Shown here piece by piece: positions 39,957 through 47,941 of a DNA stretch of 64,000 nt. The notes below the pieces were generated by a model, which saw nothing but the letters and a program-made list of their open reading frames with translations, had not been told where the DNA came from and ran no database searches. The DNA lies in the NCBI RefSeq assembly GCF_021043395.1, contig NZ_JAJNKE010000003.1, forward strand, positions 172,821-236,820, read 5' to 3'. Numbering within the stretch: position 1 is the first letter of the stretch; each line of letters opens with the position of its first letter. The DNA is from Clostridium guangxiense. Its GTDB lineage: Bacteria; Bacillota; Clostridia; Clostridiales; Clostridiaceae. Both the position numbers and the translations under genes were made by a program.

Positions 39957-40979
39957 ATGTTTATTCCTAAAAGAATAATATTTGAAAAAACTTCTTTGGA
40001 TTATGAAATAGGTAAAAATATATATAATAAGTTTAAGGGGAAGGAAGGCATGGAAATAATAAATTTGTCTTCTAACAAGATAAAACAGCATATTCCAGGT
40101 GATAATTTATATGATTTTTATAGAGAAGGAAAAAATACCTTAGTGGTTGGAGTGAAAAGGGGATTTAAGTTTCAATCCTGCAAACCTTCAGCACATTATC
40201 AATTGCCTCTGGTATCTGGCTGTATTGGGCAGTGTGAATACTGTTATTTAAATACTAATTTAGGTGATAAACCATATATGAAGGTCAATGTAAATATAGG
40301 GGATATACTAGATCAAGCTCAAAAGTATATAAATGAAAGATTACCAGAGACCACTATATTTGAAGGTTCCGCCACTTCTGATCCAGTACCAGTTGAGCCG
40401 TATACAAATATATTAAAAAAAACTATAGAATTTTTTGGAAGCAGCAATAAGGGCAGATTTAGATTTGTTACTAAATTTAATGATGTAGATACGCTGCTTG
40501 ATGCTGAGCATAACGGAAATACAGAAATTAGATTTACAATAAACACGGATAAGGTTATAAGCGAGTATGAAAATAGAACTGCTCCAATTAATAAAAGAAT
40601 AGAGGCTAGTGTAAAGGTCGCTGGGGCAGGATATAAAGTTGGTTACATAATAGCACCAGTATTTATATATGAAGGGTGGAAAGAGGATTACAGAAATATG
40701 CTTATAGAATTAAATTCTAAAATGCCTGAAGATTTAGATTATCCTGTAACCTTTGAAGTCATATCTCATAGATATACCACTAGAGCAAAAAACGTAATAT
40801 TAGAAGTATTCCCAGAAACAACGCTTCCAATGGTAGATGAAGAAAGAAAATATAAATATGGGCAGTTTGGATATGGAAAATTTATTTACAGCAAAGAGCA
40901 GCTGGAGGATATGAAAGCATTTTTTACAACAGAGATAGAAGACATATTTAAAAATAAGACCATACTTTATATAATATAG
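39957..40979 (+). CDS. splB: Spore photoproduct lyase homologue lacking the expected H-donor cysteine
   Basis: A 340-residue radical-SAM protein matching SPL in length and layout. The cluster motif is C89-IGQ-C93-EY-C96 in SGCIGQCEYCYLNTNLGDKP, followed by the tyrosine of CYL. SPL repairs the thymine dimer of UV-treated spores. In B. subtilis the catalytic H-atom donor is Cys141, 50 residues after the first cluster Cys. Here the equivalent segment is IFEGSATSDPVPVEPYT with Ala139 at that place. The enzyme may use another donor, be impaired or have another substrate. ATG 39957 has no good ribosome site; a strong AAGGAGG 30 bases upstream serves a two-codon ORF (ATG AAT TAA). Confidence 0.75.
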   Translation: MFIPKRIIFEKTSLDYEIGKNIYNKFKGKEGMEIINLSSNKIKQHIPGDNLYDFYREGKNTLVVGVKRGFKFQSCKPSAHYQLPLVSGCIGQCEYCYLNTNLGDKPYMKVNVNIGDILDQAQKYINERLPETTIFEGSATSDPVPVEPYTNILKKTIEFFGSSNKGRFRFVTKFNDVDTLLDAEHNGNTEIRFTINTDKVISEYENRTAPINKRIEASVKVAGAGYKVGYIIAPVFIYEGWKEDYRNMLIELNSKMPEDLDYPVTFEVISHRYTTRAKNVILEVFPETTLPMVDEERKYKYGQFGYGKFIYSKEQLEDMKAFFTTEIEDIFKNKTILYII

Positions 40980-41028
40980 TTTGCTGACCATTTAAGCATT
41001 ACAATGATGTATTTAAATGGTCAGCAAA
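40980..41028. terminator. Bidirectional terminator between splB and def
   Basis: TTTGCTGACCATTTAA (40980-40995) pairs perfectly with TTAAATGGTCAGCAAA (41013-41028). It serves the convergent splB-like and deformylase genes. Confidence 0.9.
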
Positions 41029-41034
41029 AACTCG

Positions 41035-41487
41035 TTAGTTTAAATATTCAGTAACAAAGTCAGTAAATAATATACCATATAAATGGTCTATTTCATGGCA
41101 AAAACACTTTGCTAAATCACCTGTTCCTGTAAGGGTGATTTTTTTACCGTTTTCATCTAAGGCTTCAACAGTTACTTTTGCAGGCCTTTTTAATTTGCCA
41201 AACTTGTTAGGAATGCTGAGGCAACCTTCAACTACCTCTTGAATTCCTTCTTTTTTTACTATTTTTGGATTTATTAATTTTATAACTCCTTCGCCCATGT
41301 CTATTACAACTAATTTTTTTAATATGCCTATCTGTGGAGCTGCTATTGCTGCACCATTATCTGTGTTGTGAAGAGTATCAACCATGTCGTTTAGGATTTG
41401 TCTTATTTTATCGTCTACAACTTCAACGTCTCTGCTTTTTTTTCTTAATATGTCATCCCCTAAAAGTCTAATTTGCCTTAATGCCAT
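41035..41487 (-). CDS. def: Peptide deformylase
   Basis: A 150-residue metalloenzyme removing the formyl group from nascent proteins. All three motifs are present: GAAIAAPQIGI (motif I, GxGxAAxQ variant), EGCLSIP (motif II with the metal Cys) and CHEIDHLYGILF (motif III HExDH). The start MALRQIRLLG lies at 41487 behind GGGGTG; upstream in-frame sequence overlaps the XRE gene and is not needed. The XRE stop is only two bases before this start, so the two genes are a tight operon. This may be a second deformylase separate from the usual def-fmt locus, but that cannot be checked here. Confidence 0.93.
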   Translation of the reverse strand: MALRQIRLLGDDILRKKSRDVEVVDDKIRQILNDMVDTLHNTDNGAAIAAPQIGILKKLVVIDMGEGVIKLINPKIVKKEGIQEVVEGCLSIPNKFGKLKRPAKVTVEALDENGKKITLTGTGDLAKCFCHEIDHLYGILFTDFVTEYLN

Positions 41488-41488
41488 T

Positions 41489-41725
41489 TTAAACCACACC
41501 CCTACTTTGTTCAGCTCTTGATTTTCTCTCGCTTTCTTCAAAGAGAAAAATATCTTCTATAGATTTATTAAAAACTTTACATATATCATAGGCAAGCCAT
41601 ATAGAAGGTTCAAATTTTTCCGTTTCAACGGCGTTTATTGCCTGCCTTGAAACGCCTACAAGTTTTCCTAGTTGCTCTTGAGTTAAACCAAAAGCTTCTC
41701 TAAATTCTTTTATTTTATTTTTCAT
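41489..41725 (-). CDS. Small XRE-family regulator, coupled to def
   Basis: A 78-residue helix-turn-helix protein: IKEFREAFGLTQEQLGKLVG then VSRQAINAVETEKFEPSIWL, followed by AYDICKVFNKSIEDIFLFEE. This is the compact single-domain XRE type found as autonomous repressors. The C-terminal codons overlap the ribosome site of def. The upstream promoter has a dyad across the likely transcription start, so it probably represses its own operon and hence def expression. Confidence 0.88.
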   Translation of the reverse strand: MKNKIKEFREAFGLTQEQLGKLVGVSRQAINAVETEKFEPSIWLAYDICKVFNKSIEDIFLFEESERKSRAEQSRGVV

Positions 41726-41738
41726 TAGGCATCACCTC

Positions 41739-41790
41739 TGTAATGTTAACCTTACATTTAAATTATAGCATTGCAAGAAATAGACGTCAA
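41739..41790 (-). promoter_or_regulatory. Promoter and operator of the XRE-def operon
   Basis: On the reverse strand TTGACG (41785-41790), a 17-base spacer and TATAAT (41762-41767) form a near-consensus promoter. Just downstream, 41739-41756 reads TGTAATGTTAACCTTACA, an 18-base near-perfect dyad with core GTTAAC. It is well placed for autorepression by the XRE protein. Confidence 0.8.
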
Positions 41791-41798
41791 TATGATAA

Positions 41799-41845
41799 AA
41801 AATTAGAAGATAGTTTTGAAAAAACCAAAACTATCTTCTAATTTT
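41799..41845 (-). terminator. Strong terminator after murE
   Basis: A 19-bp stem (AAATTAGAAGATAGTTTTG / CAAAACTATCTTCTAATTT) with A- and T-tracts on both sides lies between murE and the XRE gene. Confidence 0.88.
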
Positions 41846-41850
41846 TTATA

Positions 41851-43302
41851 TTAACCTAAAAGTTCATCAACTGTTTCTCTATCATCAAAATGTATTTTTT
41901 CATTTCCTATGATTTGATAACTTTCATGACCTTTTCCAGCGATTATTAATAAATCATTTGGGGTTAAAATATTTAATCCTTTTTCAATGGCTTTTTTTCT
42001 ATCCACTATTTTTTCATATTTTGAATTTACAACACTCATACCATCTTCTATTTCTTCGATTATCTTTTTTGGATCTTCTGTCCTTGGATTATCTGAGGTT
42101 ATTATGCAGTAATCAGATAAGATTCCTGCTGCCATTCCCATTACCTTTCGTTTTGATTTATCTCTGTCACCGCCACAGCCAAATACAGTTATAAGTTTGC
42201 CTTTAGTTATGTCCCTTGCCATAAGAAGTAATTTTTCAAGGGCATCCGGAGTGTGAGCATAGTCAACAATTACATTTTTGTTAGCAGAGTTTTTTATCAT
42301 TTCAAGTCTTCCAGGAACGCGTTTTATATTAGGTACAAGAGCTAAAATTTGGTTTATATCCATTCCTAGAGAAAGGCATATGCCTACAGCTGCCAGGATA
42401 TTGTAAACTGTAAACTTACCAGGGATATTTACAGTTATTTTGCGGCTTATTTCTTTATAGCTGATTTTAAAACTTACTGAAGCTTGAGTGTAAGAGATGT
42501 CAAAAGCTTTTATGTCTGCATCGGTGTCTATACCGTAGGTTAAGAAGCTGCATGGTGATTTCTCTATAATTTCATTTGCAATTTTATCATCAAGGTTTAT
42601 AACTCCTATTTTGCATTTTTGGAACAGCTTCATTTTTTCATTTTTATAGTTTTCCATGGTACCATGTATATCGAGATGATCAGGAGAAAGATTTGTAAAT
42701 ACTCCTATATTAAAATCACAAAAATCAACTCTTTCATTTAAGAGGGCAGAAGAGGTAACCTCCATTACTGCATTTTTGGCACCTTTATATACAAATTCTT
42801 TAAGTATATTTTGAAGCTCAAGGGCCTCTGGAGTAGTTGGATTTATCTTTTTTACATCTATTGTTTCATTTGTAAGTTCATAGCCTAGAGTTCCTATAAC
42901 ACCAGTAATTTGACCATGTTCCTCTAATATATCTCTTACATAGTGGGAAACTGAGGTTTTACCGTTAGTGCCAGTTATTCCAATCAAATTTATTTTTTTT
43001 GAAGGCTCCCCATAAAATAAATTTGCAGCGCTTGCAAGAGTAATTTTTGTGTTTTTAACTTTTATTAAGGTAATCTCTGCACTATTAAATTGAACTTCTT
43101 CTTCAATTATTATTGCTGAGGCTCCATTATTTATAGCTTCTTTTATATAGTTGTGACCATTAACTCTTGTGCCTCTTATGCATATGAATACAAAGTCTTT
43201 CTGAACTTTTCTTGAATCATAGCTTATGCCTTTAATATCTATATTAATATTTCCACTTATTACATCATAATTTATATCTTTTAAGAGTTTAACTAATTTC
43301 AT
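41851..43302 (-). CDS. murE: UDP-MurNAc-tripeptide synthetase, meso-DAP type
   Basis: A 483-residue Mur ligase that adds meso-diaminopimelate to UDP-MurNAc-L-Ala-D-Glu. The ATP loop is IGITGTNGKTSVSHYV. NPTTPEALELQ and EVTSSALLNERVDF form the nucleotide-substrate region, and DYAHTPDALEKLL, FGCGGDRDKSKR and GKGHESYQ close the enzyme. The selectivity motif is SDNPRTEDP: DNPR is the meso-DAP signature, as opposed to the Lys type. Three-domain length is normal. The start is ATG at 43302 after GGAGGAAG. It stands alone and not in a dcw cluster, as in several clostridia. Confidence 0.95.
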   Translation of the reverse strand: MKLVKLLKDINYDVISGNINIDIKGISYDSRKVQKDFVFICIRGTRVNGHNYIKEAINNGASAIIIEEEVQFNSAEITLIKVKNTKITLASAANLFYGEPSKKINLIGITGTNGKTSVSHYVRDILEEHGQITGVIGTLGYELTNETIDVKKINPTTPEALELQNILKEFVYKGAKNAVMEVTSSALLNERVDFCDFNIGVFTNLSPDHLDIHGTMENYKNEKMKLFQKCKIGVINLDDKIANEIIEKSPCSFLTYGIDTDADIKAFDISYTQASVSFKISYKEISRKITVNIPGKFTVYNILAAVGICLSLGMDINQILALVPNIKRVPGRLEMIKNSANKNVIVDYAHTPDALEKLLLMARDITKGKLITVFGCGGDRDKSKRKVMGMAAGILSDYCIITSDNPRTEDPKKIIEEIEDGMSVVNSKYEKIVDRKKAIEKGLNILTPNDLLIIAGKGHESYQIIGNEKIHFDDRETVDELLG

Positions 43303-43320
43303 TTTACTTCCTCCATTAAA

Positions 43321-43353
43321 ATTTGTACCAAATACGTGAAATTTGGTACAAAT
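43321..43353. promoter_or_regulatory. Perfect 13-bp inverted repeat upstream of murE
   Basis: ATTTGTACCAAAT (43321-43333) and ATTTGGTACAAAT (43341-43353) flank a 7-base loop. It lies 18 bases before the murE start and 120 bases before the divergent AraC gene. It could be an operator or a hairpin in the murE leader RNA; no T-run follows, so it is not a terminator. Confidence 0.6.
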
Positions 43354-43474
43354 AAAGTTTGGTTGATTAAATAGGTATACTTATATTATATAAGGAATTT
43401 TAACAATGAATAGTGTATATATTGCTTGATATATTGTAAAAAATGCTTTATTATTTTTTTTGAGGTGTTTTTAT

Positions 43475-44317
43475 ATGGAAAATAAATCGGGATACTTAAA
43501 TAAAGATTTTCAGCTATTTCATTTAAAAGATAAGAAAAGTCAGAGCTTTGAATTTCACTATCATGATTTTAATAAAATAATAATATTTTTATCTGGAAAG
43601 GTAACTTATTTAATTGAAGGAAAGGCATATCATTTAAAACCGTGGGATATTTTACTTGTAAACAATCATGATGTCCATAAACCTATTATCGATCCATCTG
43701 AAACTTATGAAAGAATAATTATATGGGCAAATTCAGATTTTATAGAGAAACATAATTATAATGGCTGTGATCTTTCAAATTGCTTTAAGCTGGCAAGGGA
43801 AAAGAGTTTTAATCTTGTAAGACTTGAAGAAAAATTTCAAAATAACATAAAATTTATAATTAAATCCCTTGAAACATCTATTAATTCCAATGAATTTGGC
43901 GGCAAACTTTTAAGCAATTCTCTTTTTATTCAGCTTATAATCTATTTGAATAGAGTACACCTTGGAAATTTATATTTACAAAATGATGAAACAATAAGGT
44001 ATGATAAACAAATTGAAAAAATATTAAAATATATAAATGGAAATTTAGATAAAGAACTTTCAATAGAATCTTTATCTGATAAATTTTATATAAGCAAGTA
44101 CTACCTTATGCATAAATTTAAAAGGGAAACAGGATATACAGTATATAATTATGTGCTGCAAAAAAGGCTTTTGATGGCAAAAGACCGCATAAAAAGTGGA
44201 GAAGCCGTTACTAAAGTATACATGGAATGCGGGTTTAAGGATTATTCTTCATTTTTTAGAGCTTTTAAAAAAATGTTTGATAAATCGCCTAAGGAATTTA
44301 ACTCAGAGTACAGTTGA
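43475..44317 (+). CDS. AraC-family regulator with cupin sensor domain
   Basis: A 280-residue regulator. The N-terminal cupin (about residues 10-90) shows FEFHYHDFNKIIIFLSG and GKAYHLKPWDILLVNNHDVH. The C-terminal double HTH is LSIESLSDKFYISKYYLMHK then FKRETGYTVYNYVLQKRLLM and GFKDYSSFFRAFKKMF. Such proteins bind small sugars or similar ligands. ATG 43475 follows TGAGGTG. It is divergent from murE and upstream of the ketopantoate-reductase-like and permease genes, which it may control. Confidence 0.88.
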   Translation: MENKSGYLNKDFQLFHLKDKKSQSFEFHYHDFNKIIIFLSGKVTYLIEGKAYHLKPWDILLVNNHDVHKPIIDPSETYERIIIWANSDFIEKHNYNGCDLSNCFKLAREKSFNLVRLEEKFQNNIKFIIKSLETSINSNEFGGKLLSNSLFIQLIIYLNRVHLGNLYLQNDETIRYDKQIEKILKYINGNLDKELSIESLSDKFYISKYYLMHKFKRETGYTVYNYVLQKRLLMAKDRIKSGEAVTKVYMECGFKDYSSFFRAFKKMFDKSPKEFNSEYS

Positions 44318-44480
44318 CAGTATGAATTCAGTATTAGTCATTTTAATCTTTCATGTTGTTCATATATGTTTAGGTTGAAATATCCTTATAGTAAGAATAA
44401 AATATTATCTATGGGGCGAATATTTATGTATGAATATGAAGTTGTAACTATAATACTTTAAATTGGGGGCTGAGTTAATA

Positions 44481-45398
44481 ATGAAACAAATAGAAAATGT
44501 AGCGCTTATAGGGATGGGAGCAGTAGGCTGCGCCTTTGGAAGAAATTTTTATAATTTTAATCAAGATAAATTTAGAGTAATAGCAAAAGGGGAAAGAAAA
44601 GATAGATATGAGAAAAATGGATTTATAATAAACGGCAAAAAATACAATTTTGCTTGTGTTAGTCCAGATGAAAACAGAGAACCCTTTGATCTTGTTATAG
44701 TATCCGTAAAAGGGACGGAACTTAAAAATTCTCTAGAGGATATAAAAAATTTTGTTGGAAAGGATACTATAATACTTTCACTTTTGAATGGGATAAGCAG
44801 CGAAGAGATAATTGGTGAAAGATATGGTATGGATAAGCTTTTATACTCTTTTTGTATTATAGAGGCAACGCGCTTAGGAAATGAGGTTCATGTTTCTGAT
44901 AGATACAGAATAGTTTTTGGGGAAAAGCAAAATAAAGTATATTCTGAAAAAGTACAGGCAGTAAAAGAATTCTTTGAAAGAGCAGGGGTCTCTTATGAAA
45001 TACCGGAAAATATGCTTCACGCACAGTGGTCAAAGTTTATGTTTAATGTAGGAATAAATACAGCGTCTGCTGCTTTAAAGTCTGATTATGGAGTGTTTCA
45101 GACAAGTAAAGCAGCAAGAGAGCTTATGATTTCTTTAATGATGGAGGTTGTAGAGGTATCTAAAAAAACAGGAGTTAACCTTAATAAAACCGACATAGAA
45201 AATTGGTGTAAAATTTTAGATACCTGTGAGCCGGAAGGAAAAACTTCAATGTGTCAGGATATATTGTCTGGAAGAAAAACAGAGGTAGATATGTTTTCTA
45301 AAACTGTGTGTGACCTTGGAGAAAGGTACAGCATAGCTACACCTGTAAATAAAACATTTTTAAATATGATAAAGGTAATGGAGAATCATGAAAAATAA
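44481..45398 (+). CDS. Ketopantoate reductase (PanE/ApbA) family oxidoreductase
   Basis: A 305-residue NADPH-dependent reductase. The Rossmann loop is VALIGMGAVGCAFGRNF, followed by VIVSVKGTELKNSL, LSLLNGISSEEIIGE, the catalytic-lysine helix WSKFMFNVGINTASA and the C-terminal EGKTSMCQDILSGRKTEVDM with the substrate Ser and Asp. It may be true PanE (pantothenate pathway) or one of the paralogues common in Firmicutes. It overlaps the permease gene by 11 bases, so both are translated together; an uptake substrate that is also reduced is possible. Confidence 0.85.
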   Translation: MKQIENVALIGMGAVGCAFGRNFYNFNQDKFRVIAKGERKDRYEKNGFIINGKKYNFACVSPDENREPFDLVIVSVKGTELKNSLEDIKNFVGKDTIILSLLNGISSEEIIGERYGMDKLLYSFCIIEATRLGNEVHVSDRYRIVFGEKQNKVYSEKVQAVKEFFERAGVSYEIPENMLHAQWSKFMFNVGINTASAALKSDYGVFQTSKAARELMISLMMEVVEVSKKTGVNLNKTDIENWCKILDTCEPEGKTSMCQDILSGRKTEVDMFSKTVCDLGERYSIATPVNKTFLNMIKVMENHEK

Positions 45399-46509
45399 TT
45401 ATTTAAATGCATTTAAAGAAAAATTGGCTAAGGAAAAGGTGTTTGCTGCTGCTTTTATTTTAGCGGCTGCATCTTCTTTAGCCGTAAGACCTAAGATATC
45501 TTATATAAATTTCAAGGTGCTTGTTTTACTATTTAATTTAATGATAGTGGTTGCAGCCTTTGAAAAGCTAAGAGTTATGGACAAAATAGCGGTGGAAATT
45601 TTAACTAGGTGCAAAAATACGAGAATGGTTTCTTTGGTTTTTATAGTGGTCACATTTTTTTCTTCAATGGTTGTAACTAATGATGTGGCGCTTTTAACCT
45701 TTGTACCACTTGCAATTCTGACACTGAAAAATGCCAGAATAGATTCAATGAAAACTGTTGTAATTCAAACACTTGCGGCAAACATTGGAAGCAGTCTTAC
45801 GCCTATGGGCAATCCTCAAAATTTATTTTTGTTTACACATTATAAACTTAGTGGGGTAGAGTTTTTTTCCGTAACCATACCCTTTGTTTTTACGGGGTTT
45901 TTATGGCTTTTATTTTTGAATAGAAGAACTTTAAGAAGGAGTATAAAAATTTCTGTTCAAAAGGTACATATTGAAGATAAAAAAAGAACTTATGTTTACA
46001 TAGTTTTATTTTTAATTATAACAGCTTCCGTATTTAGTCTTATAGATTACAGATGTACCTTTGCAGCGGTACTGGTTTGTGTTCTAATTTTGGATAGACA
46101 TCTTATAAAAGAAGTGGATTATTTTTTATTAGCTACTTTTGTAGGATTTTTTGTGTTTATTGGTAACATATCAAACATTGAACTTGTACAGGCGCAACTT
46201 AGACTTTTTCTCAAAATACCCCATATGCCGTACATATCTTCTATAGTTCTCAGCCAGGTTATTAGTAATGTTCCATGTTCCATACTTGTTTCTAGCTTTA
46301 CCACCAATTGGAGAGAAGTGCTTTTAGGCGTGAACGTTGGAGGTATGGGAACCATAATTGCATCACTTGCAAGTCTTATTTCTTATAAAATATATATTAA
46401 TGAAAATATTGATAAGAGCAGTGAGTATATGAAGAAATTCTATATGTATAATTTTGCAAGCTTGTTTTTATTTGGGGTAATTATTTATATACAAACGTTA
46501 TACTTTTAA
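45388..46509 (+). CDS. SLC13/ArsB-CitM-type anion permease
   Basis: A 373-residue membrane protein with about ten hydrophobic segments. The family signature is FFSSMVVTNDVALLTFVPLA and AANIGSSLTPMGNPQNLFLF, repeated in inverted topology as SQVISNVPCSILVSSFTTNW and GGMGTIIASLASLISY. The CitMHS/ArsB group transports dicarboxylates, citrate or arsenite. It lacks the large central loop of some members and is short. The ATG follows AATGGAGAATC within the reductase gene. No ars genes are near, so organic anion transport is more likely. Confidence 0.85.
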   Translation: MKNNYLNAFKEKLAKEKVFAAAFILAAASSLAVRPKISYINFKVLVLLFNLMIVVAAFEKLRVMDKIAVEILTRCKNTRMVSLVFIVVTFFSSMVVTNDVALLTFVPLAILTLKNARIDSMKTVVIQTLAANIGSSLTPMGNPQNLFLFTHYKLSGVEFFSVTIPFVFTGFLWLLFLNRRTLRRSIKISVQKVHIEDKKRTYVYIVLFLIITASVFSLIDYRCTFAAVLVCVLILDRHLIKEVDYFLLATFVGFFVFIGNISNIELVQAQLRLFLKIPHMPYISSIVLSQVISNVPCSILVSSFTTNWREVLLGVNVGGMGTIIASLASLISYKIYINENIDKSSEYMKKFYMYNFASLFLFGVIIYIQTLYF

Positions 46510-46541
46510 GGGAGAAATAGCTGGAAGGATGAAACTTAGCT

Positions 46542-46709
46542 CAGAGTAGAGAGTAGGGAGTAAAGAGTAGAGTGAAGGATGATTTTTCTCAGCTGTGCTT
46601 CGAGAAAGCTAAAACTTAATGCTTACGCAATAGCACAAAGCATTGCACTCAGCGCAGTTGACATTATTTAAGTTTTAAGATTTGCCTGACGTGAGGAAGG
46701 CAAATCTTT
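46542..46709. repeat. GAGTACAGTGAAGG palindrome, partial copy A (inverted relative to B)
   Basis: The reverse complement aligns with element B at 49020-49232. It keeps the purine-rich end (AGAGTAGAGAGTAGGGAG), GTGAAGGATGATTTTTCTCAG, the GAAGC/CTCGAGAAA hairpin, AAAACTTAAT and the last hairpin GATTTGCC/GGCAAATC, but lacks the far outer arm. It lies after the permease gene and fills most of the 46510-46823 gap. Confidence 0.75.
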
Positions 46710-46823
46710 TGCTTTTGTAGCGTATCAACTTGAATTAAAGATACAGGAATGTCATTCATTTCACATTTCCCATATGCTTTTCCTTTTGGTCTATCCTCAA
46801 ACTGAACACAATAAAAATTTAAG
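46664..46823 (-). pseudogene. Possible gene fragment running into the repeat
   Basis: After the TIGR04076 gene another frame reads FYCVQFEDRPKGKAYGKCEM then NDIPVSLIQVDTLQKQK before entering repeat A. The text looks like protein but has no ribosome site of its own and ends in the repeat. I do not recognise the family. It could be the stump of a small gene interrupted by the element. Confidence 0.3.
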
Positions 46824-47171
46824 CTAATCGAAAAACTTACCCTTAAAAAAATTCTCATTTCCAAGTTTCTTTGCTGTCATCCTAAACATAACGCAGCCAT
46901 CTGGGCATACAACATCCTTGGTATACTTTCCATCACCACCAATATTCTGTAAATCTCCACCACTTCTGACAGCCTCCATGATTGGGAACATAATCATCAT
47001 TACTTTGGAGCAAATACCTTGTCCATCCTTATTTACAGGACATCCATAGGTGCAGGTATACTTATCTCCAACTTCCTCGCCGTTTCGGCAATATCTTTCT
47101 GTGTGGTCACTTCGAAGAAACCCTGTTACCTCAATTTCCCATTCGTACTCTTCATCATACCATTTTTTCAT
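46824..47171 (-). CDS. TIGR04076-family cysteine-rich small protein
   Basis: A 115-residue protein with conserved cysteines in YTCTYGCPVNKDGQGICSKV and DVVCPDGCVMFRMTAKKLG, the pattern of the TIGR04076 family of anaerobes. The cysteines suggest an iron-sulfur cluster or zinc; the role is unknown. The ATG start at 47171 follows a good GGAGGATAATT site. It is monocistronic, next to repeat A on its 3' side. Confidence 0.8.
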   Translation of the reverse strand: MKKWYDEEYEWEIEVTGFLRSDHTERYCRNGEEVGDKYTCTYGCPVNKDGQGICSKVMMIMFPIMEAVRSGGDLQNIGGDGKYTKDVVCPDGCVMFRMTAKKLGNENFFKGKFFD

Positions 47172-47338
47172 AATTATCCTCCAAACTCTAACTTATATGT
47201 TTAGTACACAATAAATTACAATTGCGTAATAAATTATAGTTAATATATGCTATAATTATAACATTAATTTCAAAATAATGTATATATTTAGGCAAATACC
47301 GGCTTTCTTTGCTTAAAATTTGATGCTTTTACATAATC

Positions 47339-47859
47339 GATGAAAATACTGTAGAATTAATTATTGCGAGCAAATTTTTTAGAGAAAATTTACCTGACGT
47401 TCCGCCAAATACTTATTATAAAAGTATTGAGCGAATGTTTAGAAAAGGTGAACTGGATAAAATATCAAAAGGCATTTATTGTAGACCTAAGGTAACTAAG
47501 TTTGGTAAGATATCAGCTGGTGAAAATCATATATTAAATTATTACGTTGGAAAAGAAAACTGCACAGGAGTCGTTGTAGGTTATAGACTATATAACAAAT
47601 ATGGAATTACAACTCAAATATCTAATACAGTTAAAGTTTATTCAAACGTTTTGGATGAAGAGAGAAAAGTTATCAAAAATATTGTGATGAAGTTTTTATA
47701 AGTGTTTTGAAAGGTATGAAATATAAGAAAAGAACTATTGCTTATTTAGAAGAGATTTTAAATAGTAGGGGAGTAAAAAATACTCTTTCGCAGTTTTTAA
47801 ATAAAACATCGAAATACAAAATACCAAAGGTGGAGGCATTTTATGAAACTGCAGACTAA
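47339..47859 (+). pseudogene. AbiEi-like (DUF6088) antitoxin gene, truncated and frameshifted
   Basis: From 47339 one frame reads DENTVELIIASKFFRENLPD then VPPNTYYKSIERMFRKGELD and KISKGIYCRPKVTKFGKISA, the winged-helix and core of the DUF6088/AbiEi antitoxin family. It stops at TAA 47699-47701. Another frame then continues with AYLEEILNSRGVKNTLSQFL and NKTSKYKIPKVEAFYETAD, matching the family's C-terminus. The N-terminus lacks a start codon (in-frame TGA at 47321). No AbiEii toxin gene follows. It is therefore a relic of a type IV toxin-antitoxin or abortive-infection locus. Confidence 0.8.
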
Positions 47860-47941
47860 AGGAAGATAGTTTTAAATAAGTTAAATTTAATGACTTGATT
47901 AGAACACTCTGAATTTTAAAAGTTTTGGAGGATAAGTAAAA

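Noticed and set aside
44196-44378. 60-codon + strand frame overlapping the AraC gene end
   Set aside because: It overlaps the conserved HTH in another frame and lacks a ribosome site.
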